Shown here piece after piece: positions 42,669-51,321 of a DNA stretch of 59,983 nt. Each line of letters starts with the position of its first letter. Within the stretch, counting starts at the first letter, position 1. The notes under the pieces are model-generated. The model saw only the letters and a list, made by a program, of their open reading frames with translations, did no database searches and was not told the origin of the DNA. The stretch is from Clostridium sp. CAG:354_28_25 (GTDB taxonomy: Bacteria > Bacillota > Clostridia > TANB77 > CAG-508). A program made the position numbers and the translations under genes. The stretch spans positions 1-59,983 of the forward strand of contig MNRL01000012.1 in assembly GCA_001915925.1 (NCBI GenBank). Reading direction: 5' to 3'.

Positions 42669-43790
42669 ATGAAAGTAATAATAGCAGCATCACAAACAGG
42701 TGGACATATAAATCCAGGTATTGCAATAGCAAATAAAATAAAAGAAGAGAATAAAGATGCAGAAATAATTTTTATTGGAACAAAAAGAGGTCTAGAAAAT
42801 GATTTAGTTCCAAGAGCAGGTTATAAATTAAGAACGATTGAAGCTTATGGAATCGTAAGAAAAATTTCTATAGATAATTTTAAGAAAATGCTAAAAACTT
42901 TAAAAGGTTATGGAGAAGCTAAAAAAATTTTAAAAGAGGAAAAGCCAGATATTGTAATAGGAACAGGTGGATTTATTTGTGGGCCAGTGCTTTTAGCAGC
43001 AGCAAAACAAAAGATTCCTACAATGTTACATGAAAGCAATGCTTTTCCAGGTGTTACAGTAAAATTATTAGCTAAAAAAGTGGATACAATTTTGATTGGG
43101 TTTGAAGATGCAAGAGCTAAAATTCATGATGCAAAAAATATAGTTTTAACAGGAACACCTACAAAATTTAAAGAAATACAATATAGTGACAAAGAGAAAG
43201 AAGAATTCTTAAAAGAAAACAATTTACAAAAAGATAAAACTCTAATTTTAGTGTTTGGTGGAAGCCAGGGAGCAAGACCTATAAATAATGCATTAGAAGA
43301 GATAATAGAGAAAAAATTAAATAAAGACTATCAAATTTTATGGTCAGTAGGTCAAAGCCAATACGATATAATAAAAGAAAATTTGGCTAAGAAAAATATA
43401 GATATAACCCAAATAGAAAATGTAAATGTGGTACCATATATATATGATATGCAAAGAGCGATGGCAGTAGCAGACTTAATTGTTTGTAGAAGTGGTGCGA
43501 TGACTATAACAGAAGTATCAATTTCAGGACGTCCAGCCATATTTGTACCATTATCATTTGCAGCAGAAAACCATCAAGAATATAATGCGAAAGTTTTAGT
43601 AAATGAAGGAGCTGCTAAAATAATCCATGATAATGAAATAAATGGAGAAGCACTTAACAAAATGATAGAGGAAACTATAAGTGATAAAGAGAAGCTAAAA
43701 GAAATGGGTAATAATGCTAAAAAGATAGTTATGAAAGATGTAGAAAATAAAATATATAATGAAGTAGAAAAATTAATTAACAAAAGATAA
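42669..43790 (+). CDS. murG: UDP-GlcNAc:lipid I transferase MurG
   Basis: 373 residues, peripheral membrane GT28 enzyme making lipid II. The N-terminal Gly-rich loop SQTGGHINPGIAIA (about 8-21), GTGGFICGPV, HESNAFPG, and the C-terminal UDP-GlcNAc region FGGSQGARPINNAL, CRSGAMTITE and AAENHQEYNA are all present. GAAAGGG precedes ATG 42669. It ends the recognisable dcw genes; three uncharacterised genes follow in the same direction with short spacing. Confidence 0.95.
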   Translation: MKVIIAASQTGGHINPGIAIANKIKEENKDAEIIFIGTKRGLENDLVPRAGYKLRTIEAYGIVRKISIDNFKKMLKTLKGYGEAKKILKEEKPDIVIGTGGFICGPVLLAAAKQKIPTMLHESNAFPGVTVKLLAKKVDTILIGFEDARAKIHDAKNIVLTGTPTKFKEIQYSDKEKEEFLKENNLQKDKTLILVFGGSQGARPINNALEEIIEKKLNKDYQILWSVGQSQYDIIKENLAKKNIDITQIENVNVVPYIYDMQRAMAVADLIVCRSGAMTITEVSISGRPAIFVPLSFAAENHQEYNAKVLVNEGAAKIIHDNEINGEALNKMIEETISDKEKLKEMGNNAKKIVMKDVENKIYNEVEKLINKR

Positions 43791-43805
43791 AAGGAGGGTT
43801 GCAAC

Positions 43806-43970
43806 ATGAACGGGGTATTTTTAGGAGGAAAATTACAAGAGATTTCTTCGGTAGACACAAATTTTATAAAACAAGAAGTTAATTCTTTAACGTCACAAGA
43901 AACCGAAATACAAAATAGAATAGACGAGCATATAGAAGAGTATTTAGATTGTATTAGGAGGAAGATATAA
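43806..43970 (+). CDS. Small acidic protein of the post-murG triplet, unknown
   Basis: A 54-codon ORF (MNGVFLGGKLQEISSVDTN to IRRKI), 16 bases after murG, with a strong AGGAGGG site seven bases before ATG. Its stop overlaps the next ATG (TAATG), and the AGGAGG of the next gene lies within its last codons. This tight coupling supports it as real despite its size. I do not recognise it. Confidence 0.6.
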   Translation: MNGVFLGGKLQEISSVDTNFIKQEVNSLTSQETEIQNRIDEHIEEYLDCIRRKI

Positions 43971-44371
43971 TGAGTGTAGGTAGTGTTGCAATAAAAGGAG
44001 CAAAAACAGTAGGAAAATATTCATTAAAAGGATTCGAAAAAGGTGGAAAATTTATAGGAAGAAATTCTTTAGCATTATTAGGAAATGTAGTAAAGAGTAA
44101 ACCTGTAAAACAAGTAGCAGGTATAGGAATGACTATTGGTGCAATGTATCTTTTTGGACCAGCTATAATTACTGCAAAATTGTTTAAAGATTTAGTTATC
44201 GATAATTGTATATTTGGCAAAAACAAATCTGTTATGGATTCTGTTAAATCATCAATTGAAATTATCAAAGATACAATGCAAAAAACAATTGCAGATCCTG
44301 TATTAGATTCTATAGGAAATGGAATAAGACATGCAGGAGATAAGATTTTTGATAAGGGTGGTGAAAGATAA
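43970..44371 (+). CDS. Unknown protein with a Gly-rich hydrophobic segment
   Basis: 133 residues, Lys- and Gly-rich N-terminus, one hydrophobic stretch (QVAGIGMTIGAMYLFGPAII, about 44-65), then a polar C-terminus. ATG overlaps the stop of the preceding small gene and its own stop overlaps the ATG of the next (TAATG), so the three are translationally coupled. No family recognised; it could be a membrane-associated partner of the coiled-coil protein downstream. Confidence 0.65.
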   Translation: MSVGSVAIKGAKTVGKYSLKGFEKGGKFIGRNSLALLGNVVKSKPVKQVAGIGMTIGAMYLFGPAIITAKLFKDLVIDNCIFGKNKSVMDSVKSSIEIIKDTMQKTIADPVLDSIGNGIRHAGDKIFDKGGER

Positions 44372-45147
44372 TGCCTAATATTACGAAAGAGGACTTCAAA
44401 CAAGATTTACAAGAACTTGTAGAAATAGAAAACCAAAAACAAATGAATTTAGCAGTACTATTCGAAAATTCATTAGCTAATAGCAAAGAAATAAGATTAA
44501 CAGAATTTAAAGATAGACTATATATTCAAGCAAATTATTATAATACATTAGAAAAATATCAATTAGAAATTGATGATTTAGTAACACAGTATAAAAAACA
44601 ATTGGACAAGTTATTTGATGTTTGTAGCACAAGATATATAAATATTCAAAGAGAATTAGCAACTGCAGTACAGTCAGAGATAATTGTTGTAACTAATATT
44701 AGTATTAACAAACAAAATTTAGAAAAAGCTATAGAAGAAAATGATGCAGAAAAAATACATTATTATACAAATAAAATTAATGCTTCTATTCAAAAGAAAT
44801 TAAATTATGAAACTATTGTAAATGAATGCAATAGTAGATTGGAAGCTTGTATAGAGCAAATTGCTGATTTTTCAGAAAAAATAAAAATCGAAGAGAATGT
44901 AAATGTGGCAAAAAAAGAAAATAATAGAATTTTAAAATTCCTTAATAAATTGATAAAGAATTTAAATAGAAAGAAAAACTTCGAAAACTATGTATTAAAG
45001 CCATCAGAAAACCATATAGAACGCTTAACAGACGAAGTAGATAAATCAATAGGAAATTTATATAATCAAATTTTTGAATTTGCAGTACAAATGAAAGATA
45101 ATAAAGATAAAATTAATATGGCATTTAATGCCATGATGCAAGGATAA
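44371..45147 (+). CDS. Coiled-coil protein, unknown
   Basis: 258 residues, nearly all helical with heptad-like Leu/Ile spacing (for example ENQKQMNLAVLFENSLANSK and NLEKAIEENDAEKIHYYTNK). No signal or membrane segment and no catalytic motif. It overlaps the preceding gene by one base. Its general character resembles the leftward 52728-53987 product. Position after murG suggests a structural role in the envelope or division, but this is only context. A family A repeat and a terminator follow. Confidence 0.65.
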   Translation: MPNITKEDFKQDLQELVEIENQKQMNLAVLFENSLANSKEIRLTEFKDRLYIQANYYNTLEKYQLEIDDLVTQYKKQLDKLFDVCSTRYINIQRELATAVQSEIIVVTNISINKQNLEKAIEENDAEKIHYYTNKINASIQKKLNYETIVNECNSRLEACIEQIADFSEKIKIEENVNVAKKENNRILKFLNKLIKNLNRKKNFENYVLKPSENHIERLTDEVDKSIGNLYNQIFEFAVQMKDNKDKINMAFNAMMQG

Positions 45148-45159
45148 GAAATTTACACA

Positions 45160-45178
45160 GGGATTTGGGGACGTTCCT
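45160..45178 (+). repeat. Family A repeat
   Basis: GGGATTTGGGGACGTTCCT, identical to 20800-20818, between the coiled-coil gene and its terminator. Confidence 0.85.
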
Positions 45179-45202
45179 TTTTTCCCTATTTATAAAAATA
45201 AT

Positions 45203-45243
45203 AAAAATCTTTTTAGGAAATTCTACCTAAAAAGATTTTTTTC
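45203..45243 (+). terminator. Terminator of the murG-coiled-coil operon
   Basis: Perfect 15-bp stem AAAAATCTTTTTAGG (45203-45217)/CCTAAAAAGATTTTT (45226-45240), followed by T residues. Confidence 0.9.
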
Positions 45244-45333
45244 GACATCAATTGATAAACGAAAAAAACATAAAAATATATAATAAAAAATATTTCGACA
45301 AAGTTCATTTTAAGAAATAAAATAGTTGTCGAA
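45241..45333. promoter_or_regulatory. Three Spo0A-like boxes (TGTCGAA)
   Basis: TTCGACA at 45241-45247 and 45294-45300 (inverse orientation) and TGTCGAA at 45327-45333. The latter two lie in TTTGTCGAAAT and TTGTCGAAAA contexts that match the 0A-box closely. They lie upstream of the promoter of the 45424 gene. Confidence 0.55.
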
Positions 45334-45362
45334 AAGGCAAAAAAAGTGACATTCGATTTATA

Positions 45363-45391
45363 TTGCAGACTCTATTACAAGAGTATATAGT
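45363..45391 (+). promoter_or_regulatory. Promoter of the 45424 gene
   Basis: TTGCAG (45363-45368), 17-base spacer, TATAGT (45386-45391); the nearest 0A-like box is 29 bases upstream of the -35. Confidence 0.5.
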
Positions 45392-45423
45392 AGTAAATAC
45401 ATAAAAAATATAGGAGGAATCAA

Positions 45424-45723
45424 ATGAAAACTTTTTTTGGCGGAATGTTTATGAACAAAGAAAATTTAAGAAAGGAAGGGATATTATATCCAATAAAATT
45501 AGAATATTATAAGATAAAAGATTTAAAAAGTAAGAATGATATATTTGGAATAGAGGTAGTAAAAACAGCATATATAAATGAAGAAATAAAGGTAGAAAAA
45601 GCCTCTATAGATAAATTAACAAATGATGAAAAGATAGAAAATTCAATATTAGATATACTAAAAAGAAATGAAGTAACCCCTGTTATATTAGAAGATGTAA
45701 TAGAAGATTTAGTTAAATGCTAA
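45424..45723 (+). CDS. Small protein, DUF6514-like
   Basis: 99 residues. The C-terminal pattern EVTPVILEDVIEDL and the central EVVKTAYINEE resemble small clostridial proteins of the DUF6514 type; this match is from memory and moderate. Cytoplasmic, no membrane segment. ATG 45424 is six bases after AGGAGG. It is monocistronic with Spo0A-like boxes upstream, so post-exponential or sporulation-linked control is suggested. Confidence 0.6.
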   Translation: MKTFFGGMFMNKENLRKEGILYPIKLEYYKIKDLKSKNDIFGIEVVKTAYINEEIKVEKASIDKLTNDEKIENSILDILKRNEVTPVILEDVIEDLVKC

Positions 45724-45730
45724 AAAGTAC

Positions 45731-45759
45731 TTGAAAAAAACAAATATATGAACTAAAAT
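45731..45759 (+). promoter_or_regulatory. topA promoter
   Basis: TTGAAA (45731-45736), 17-base spacer, TAAAAT (45754-45759). The leader carries a small hairpin TTACAGAA/TTCTGTAA near 45776-45798. Confidence 0.6.
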
Positions 45760-45814
45760 ACTATAGTATTAAAGATTACAGAACACATATTCTGTAACTA
45801 AAAAGGAGAAGAAA

Positions 45815-47794
45815 ATGGCAGATAAATTAATAATAGTAGAATCACCAGCAAAAGCAAATACAATAAAAAAGTTTTTAGGAGGAAAAACTAAAGTTGTTGC
45901 ATCAATGGGACATATTAGAGATTTACCTAAATCAAAGTTAGGAGTTAATATAGAGAATAACTTTGAACCAGAATACATAAACATAAGAGGAAAAGGAGAT
46001 TTAATAAAATCACTAAAAAAAGATGCAAAAGCAGCTAAAAAAGTATATTTGGCAACTGACCCCGACCGTGAGGGGGAAGCAATTGCTTGGCATTTAGCAC
46101 ATATTTTAGATATTCCAGAGGATAGCAAATCAAGAGTAACTTTTAATGAAATAACTAAAACAGCTGTGCAAAAAGCTATAAAAGAGCCAAGACAAATAGA
46201 TATAAATTTAGTTAATGCACAACAAGCTAGGCGTGTATTAGATAGAATTGTAGGGTATAAGATAAGTCCAGTATTATGGAAAAAGGTAAGAAAAGGATTA
46301 TCAGCAGGAAGAGTTCAATCTGTTGCTGTTAAGCTAATTGTAGATAGAGAAAAAGAAATAGAAGATTTTATACCAGAAGAGTATTGGAATATAATTGCAA
46401 AATTATTAGACGAAAAGTCTAAAAAGAAATTTGAAGCCAAATTAGTTGGTAAAAATAATAAAAAATTAGAAATACATAGTAAAGAAGAAGTAGATGAAAT
46501 TCTAGCTAACATTAAGGATGCAAAGTTTATTGTAAAAGATGTAAAAAAAGGTGAAAGAAAAAGAAATCCAGCACCTCCTTTTACAACAAGTACAATGCAA
46601 CAAGAGGCATCTAGAAAACTTAATTTTAGTTTAAAAAAGACTATGTCTGTTGCACAAACTCTTTATGAGGGAGTAAAAATACCAGAAAAAGGAACAGTTG
46701 GTTTAATTACTTACATGAGAACAGATTCTACAAGAATTTCTGAAGAAGCAAGGAAAGTTGCAAAAGAGGTCGTAGAGGCAACATATGGAAGCGAATATTA
46801 CGAGAATAGGTATTACAAAACAAAAGCAGATGCACAAGATGCACACGAAGCTATTAGACCAACATATATAGATATTAAACCAGAACAAATTAAAGATTCT
46901 TTAACGAATGATCAGTATAAACTTTACAGATTAATTTATAATAGATTTTTAGCAAGCCAAATGAAATCTGCAATATTTGATACGTTAGCAGTAACGATAG
47001 ATGCAAACGAATATAATTTTAAAGCTAATGGGCAATCAATTAAATTTAAAGGTTTTATGACTTTATATGTAGAAGGAACAGATGAGAAAGAAGATGAAAT
47101 TGGACAAATTCCACTATTAGAAGTTGCTCAAGAAGTAAAAAAAGAAAAAATAGAATCAAAACAAAGCTTCACAGAACCACCACCAAGGTATACAGAAGCA
47201 AGTCTAGTAAAAGCCTTAGAGGAAAAAGATATTGGTAGACCAAGTACATATTCACCAACAATAACAACTATATTAGCAAGACATTATATAGAAAAAGAGG
47301 CAAAACAATTGGTACCAACAGAACTTGGTAAAGTAGTAAATAAATTATTAACAGAGAATTTTCCAGACATTATAAATGTAGAATTTACAGCAGAGATAGA
47401 AAATGAATTTGACGAAATTGCAGATGGAAAAGAAAACTGGAAACAGATGATTTCTGAGTTCTATGGACCTTTCGAAAAAGAACTAGAAAAAGTAGAAAAA
47501 GAATTAGAACATGTAGAATTAGAAGAAGAGGTATCTGATGTACCTTGTGAAAAATGTGGTAGGATGATGGTTGTAAAATATGGTAGATATGGAAAGTTCT
47601 TGGCATGTCCTGGATATCCAGAATGTAAAAATGTAAAACCATATATAGAAACTATAGAAGAACCATGCCCAAAGTGTGGTGGAAAAGTACAAATAAGGAA
47701 GACTAAAAATAGAAGAACATTTTATATATGTGAGAACAATCCAGATAAATGTGATTATATATCTTGGACAAAACCGAAAAAAGCAGAAAAATAG
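45815..47794 (+). CDS. topA: DNA topoisomerase I
   Basis: 659 residues. Type IA enzyme relaxing negative supercoils. The Toprim start is IVESPAKANTIKKFLG with ATDPDREGEAIAWHL. The active-site Tyr lies in LITYMRTDSTRISEEA (near 300). The C-terminus carries two zinc-ribbon units, CEKCGRMMVVKYG...CPGYPEC and CPKCGGKV...C....C (about 570-655), fewer than the E. coli tail but usual for Clostridia. AAAGGAG precedes ATG 45815. Terminator follows. Confidence 0.96.
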   Translation: MADKLIIVESPAKANTIKKFLGGKTKVVASMGHIRDLPKSKLGVNIENNFEPEYINIRGKGDLIKSLKKDAKAAKKVYLATDPDREGEAIAWHLAHILDIPEDSKSRVTFNEITKTAVQKAIKEPRQIDINLVNAQQARRVLDRIVGYKISPVLWKKVRKGLSAGRVQSVAVKLIVDREKEIEDFIPEEYWNIIAKLLDEKSKKKFEAKLVGKNNKKLEIHSKEEVDEILANIKDAKFIVKDVKKGERKRNPAPPFTTSTMQQEASRKLNFSLKKTMSVAQTLYEGVKIPEKGTVGLITYMRTDSTRISEEARKVAKEVVEATYGSEYYENRYYKTKADAQDAHEAIRPTYIDIKPEQIKDSLTNDQYKLYRLIYNRFLASQMKSAIFDTLAVTIDANEYNFKANGQSIKFKGFMTLYVEGTDEKEDEIGQIPLLEVAQEVKKEKIESKQSFTEPPPRYTEASLVKALEEKDIGRPSTYSPTITTILARHYIEKEAKQLVPTELGKVVNKLLTENFPDIINVEFTAEIENEFDEIADGKENWKQMISEFYGPFEKELEKVEKELEHVELEEEVSDVPCEKCGRMMVVKYGRYGKFLACPGYPECKNVKPYIETIEEPCPKCGGKVQIRKTKNRRTFYICENNPDKCDYISWTKPKKAEK

Positions 47795-47804
47795 CTATAA
47801 ATTT

Positions 47805-47839
47805 AAGAACTATATCAGTTATGGTATAGTTCTTTTTTT
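47805..47839 (+). terminator. Terminator after topA
   Basis: AAGAACTATA (47805-47814)/TATAGTTCTT (47825-47834) stem with a long T-run. Confidence 0.88.
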
Positions 47840-47873
47840 GCATAAAAAAATTATATAAAAGTATTTGTAGCAC

Positions 47874-47902
47874 TTGTGAAAATGCGTAAAATATTATATA
47901 AT
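47874..47902 (+). promoter_or_regulatory. Promoter of the SNF2 gene
   Basis: TTGTGA (47874-47879), 17-base spacer, TATAAT (47897-47902). Confidence 0.6.
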
Positions 47903-47938
47903 AATAAACTGAAAATAAATGTGTGGTAGGAGCAAAAA

Positions 47939-50900
47939 ATGTTAGTAAATAATGAGATAATAACTGAATTATATGAAAATGCAGGAGATACGAGATATCA
48001 AAAGGCATTAGAATATGTAAAAGACAAGAGAGTAACTATAACTAATGTAAATTATGAGAATAAAAATAATTTTGAGCTAGCTGCAACTGTAAAAGGAAGC
48101 AATGGAACATATAACGTATATGCAAAAATAGAAGAAGGGGAGATTAAAGATATAAAATGCTCATGTCCAGATAACACTCAAAATTATTGTACTTGTAAGC
48201 ATATTCTAGCGATGTTTATAGAGTTTATTGACAATTCTATATACGAAGAATTATATGCAAATCAGCCGGTAAAAAAGCACGAAACAAACACAAAGATGGA
48301 TCATCGTGGTTTTAAGCAAATGATTACTGCTTTTTATAATACAGAAGTAGAAACTATTGATGAGGAAGAAGAAGTAATAAAAGAAAGAAAAAACATAAAA
48401 ATAGTACCTAGTATAATTTTTGATAGTTATTATAAAGAAATGAAGGTAGAATTTAAATTAGGTATAGATAAATTTTACAAAATAAAAAGTTTATCAGATT
48501 TTTATACAAGTATGCTAAATAAAGAAAATTTAAAATATGGAAATAAATTAGAATTTATCCATACAAGGGAAAATTTTGCCAAAGAAAGTTTACCTATACT
48601 GGACTTTGTTTTAAAACATGCAGAAGTTATAAAATATGTTAATAGTAGTGGAAATGCAGGATATAGATATTATGGTAAGGTGCTAAGCGATAATTGTATA
48701 ATTTTAAGTAATACTGGAATAGATGAATTTTTCGAGATTGTAAAAGGCAAAAATTTAGAAATAGTTCAAGACGGAGAAAAAGGTAAAATAGCATTTATAC
48801 CAGGAACTCCAAATATAAAATTTAAACTAACAGAGGTATCAGATGGTGAATTTGCTTTAACACAAAAAGAAGATGTTTTTGAATATCACGTACTAGAGGG
48901 AAAAGAATATATTTATGTTATTTTAGATGAATATATTTATAGATGTGATAAGAATTATAAAAATACTGTTATAAAATTACTTGAGATTTATAAAAAGAAT
49001 TTTATTAGAGAAATAAGATTTAATAAAAAAGAATTGCCAGATTTTTTCTCATTAGTTTTACCAAAAATGAGAGAATATATTGATACTTCAAACATAGATA
49101 CAGAAAAATTAAAAGATTATATACCAAAAGATTTAGATGTAAAGATGTTTTTAGATTTTGATAAAAATAATTACATTATTGCAGAGTTAAAATTTATATA
49201 TGGCGATATACAATTTAATCCATTAGATTTAGAGAATATACCAAAGGTTGCAAGAAATGTAATTCAAGAATCTAATTGTCTAAATATGTGTAGAAAAACA
49301 GGATTTTTATTGGACTCAGCCAATAAGAGATTTGTATTAGTAACAGATGATGCAATATATAAATTTTTATCACAAGATATAAATAACTATACAGAAAAAT
49401 ATGAAGTTTTAGTAACTGATAATTTTAAGACCAAAGAAATAAGACAGCCAAAACTAGGAACAGTAGGTGTTAAAATCGAAAATAACTTACTTAATATAGA
49501 TTTAACAGGTTTAGATTTTGATAGAAGCGAGTTAAAAGAAATTTTAGCAAAATATAATTTAAAGAAAAAATATCATAGACTAAAAGATGGTAGTTTTTTA
49601 GATTTAGAACAAAATGATGATATAAAATTTTTAAACAGTTTAGAATATGGAATGGAAGTAGATTATAAAGATTTAGAAAAAGGAAAAATAAGAGTTCCTG
49701 TGTATAGATCTTTATATTTGAACAAGTTATTAGAAAATGTTAAAAATGTAGAAATCCAAAAAGACAAAGAATATAAAGAGATTGTAAATAATATTGACGA
49801 ACGTGAATATGATGATGAAATAACTCCACCAGAAGGATTAAATTGTACATTAAGATATTACCAAAAGGTAGGATATAAATGGCTAAAAATATTAGATGAT
49901 TACAGACTAGGTGGTATTTTAGCAGATGATATGGGGCTTGGTAAAACTGTTCAATTAATTTCGCTATTATTAGATTATAAGGCAAATGCAAAAGTAAAAT
50001 TGCCATCAATAGTAATAACACCAAGTTCATTGGCATTGAATTGGAAAAGTGAAATAGAAAAATTCGCGAAAGATATAAAAGTTTTAGTTATTAGAGGGAC
50101 TTCGGAAGAAAGAGAAAAACAAATAAAGCAAATTCCAGAATTTGATTTAGTTATTACATCTTATGACTTATTAAAAAGAGATATGGAAATATATAGAAGG
50201 GAAGACATCTTATTTAAATTCCAAATTGCAGATGAAGCGCAATATATAAAAAATAGTAACACTCAAAATGCGAAATCTTTAAAAACGATAAATGCACAAA
50301 CAAAATATGCACTAACAGGAACACCAATAGAAAATTCTTTGGCAGAGTTATGGTCAATATTTGACTATATAATGCCAGGTTATCTATTTACATATAAAAA
50401 GTTCAAACAATTATACGAAATACCAATAATGAGGGATAATGACCAAGAGGCTATGGAAAAATTAAAAATGATGATAGAACCTTTTGTACTTCGTAGAGTA
50501 AAGAAAGATGTACTAAAAGAATTACCAGAAAAGAGCATAACTGTATTAAATAATGAAATGCAAGGGGAACAACTAGAGATTTATTTATCATATCTAGCGC
50601 AGGCTAAAAAAGAAGCAATGACTGAAATCGAAGGAAATGGATTCGAAAAATCTCAAATTAAAATTTTGGCATTATTAACTAGATTAAGACAAATATGTTG
50701 CCATCCATCATTATTTTTAGAAAATTATATGGGTGAGAGTAGCAAATTAACACAATGCATAGAGATCGTTAAAGATGCTATTGCAGGAAAACATAAGATT
50801 CTAATTTTTTCTGGGTATACATCTATGCTTAATATAATAGAAGGAAATTTGGCAAAAGAAGGAATTAGCTATTATAAATTAACAGGTCAAACAAAAGTTG

Positions 50901-51250
50901 ACGAAAGAGTAAAATTAGTAAATGATTTTAACAATAATCCTGATGTAAAAGTATTTTTGATATCTCTTAAAGCAGGAGGAACAGGATTAAATTTGATTGG
51001 TGCAGATATGGTTATTCATTATGATCCATGGTGGAATATGTCTGCCGAAAATCAAGCAACAGATAGAGCTTATAGAATTGGTCAAAAGAATAATGTACAA
51101 GTTTATAAACTTATAACCAAAAATTCTATAGAAGAAAAAATTTACGAACTACAGGAAAAGAAATCTAAACTTATAGATAATATGCTTAGTACTCAAACAA
51201 CCTTTATTAATAAACTTAATAAGGATGATATTATGGAATTATTTAATTAG
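47939..51250 (+). CDS. SWIM-domain SNF2-family helicase
   Basis: 1103 residues. An N-terminal SWIM zinc finger (CSCPDNTQNYCTCKHILAMF, about 75-94) is followed by a bacterial SNF2-associated region and a two-lobed Swi2/Snf2 ATPase from about 640. Walker A is ADDMGLGKTVQL and the DEAD-box equivalent is ADEAQYIKN. The C-terminal lobe has LKAGGTGLNLIGA and the motif VI segment NQATDRAYRIGQ. Such RapA/HepA-like ATPases translocate on DNA and remodel protein-DNA complexes; the exact bacterial role is unknown. No in-frame CGG in 1103 codons. TAGGAG precedes ATG 47939. Confidence 0.9.
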   Translation: MLVNNEIITELYENAGDTRYQKALEYVKDKRVTITNVNYENKNNFELAATVKGSNGTYNVYAKIEEGEIKDIKCSCPDNTQNYCTCKHILAMFIEFIDNSIYEELYANQPVKKHETNTKMDHRGFKQMITAFYNTEVETIDEEEEVIKERKNIKIVPSIIFDSYYKEMKVEFKLGIDKFYKIKSLSDFYTSMLNKENLKYGNKLEFIHTRENFAKESLPILDFVLKHAEVIKYVNSSGNAGYRYYGKVLSDNCIILSNTGIDEFFEIVKGKNLEIVQDGEKGKIAFIPGTPNIKFKLTEVSDGEFALTQKEDVFEYHVLEGKEYIYVILDEYIYRCDKNYKNTVIKLLEIYKKNFIREIRFNKKELPDFFSLVLPKMREYIDTSNIDTEKLKDYIPKDLDVKMFLDFDKNNYIIAELKFIYGDIQFNPLDLENIPKVARNVIQESNCLNMCRKTGFLLDSANKRFVLVTDDAIYKFLSQDINNYTEKYEVLVTDNFKTKEIRQPKLGTVGVKIENNLLNIDLTGLDFDRSELKEILAKYNLKKKYHRLKDGSFLDLEQNDDIKFLNSLEYGMEVDYKDLEKGKIRVPVYRSLYLNKLLENVKNVEIQKDKEYKEIVNNIDEREYDDEITPPEGLNCTLRYYQKVGYKWLKILDDYRLGGILADDMGLGKTVQLISLLLDYKANAKVKLPSIVITPSSLALNWKSEIEKFAKDIKVLVIRGTSEEREKQIKQIPEFDLVITSYDLLKRDMEIYRREDILFKFQIADEAQYIKNSNTQNAKSLKTINAQTKYALTGTPIENSLAELWSIFDYIMPGYLFTYKKFKQLYEIPIMRDNDQEAMEKLKMMIEPFVLRRVKKDVLKELPEKSITVLNNEMQGEQLEIYLSYLAQAKKEAMTEIEGNGFEKSQIKILALLTRLRQICCHPSLFLENYMGESSKLTQCIEIVKDAIAGKHKILIFSGYTSMLNIIEGNLAKEGISYYKLTGQTKVDERVKLVNDFNNNPDVKVFLISLKAGGTGLNLIGADMVIHYDPWWNMSAENQATDRAYRIGQKNNVQVYKLITKNSIEEKIYELQEKKSKLIDNMLSTQTTFINKLNKDDIMELFN

Positions 51251-51271
51251 TTTAGAAGAAAGAATAAAACT

Positions 51272-51302
51272 AATATGTGTAAGCTTTTGTCTTACACATA
51301 TT
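51272..51302 (+). other. 12-bp hairpin between the SNF2 gene and trmFO
   Basis: AATATGTGTAAG (51272-51283)/CTTACACATATT (51291-51302), perfect. Only a weak T-run follows, so termination may be partial. Confidence 0.65.
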
Positions 51303-51321
51303 GTGTTTGGAAAGGAAAATG

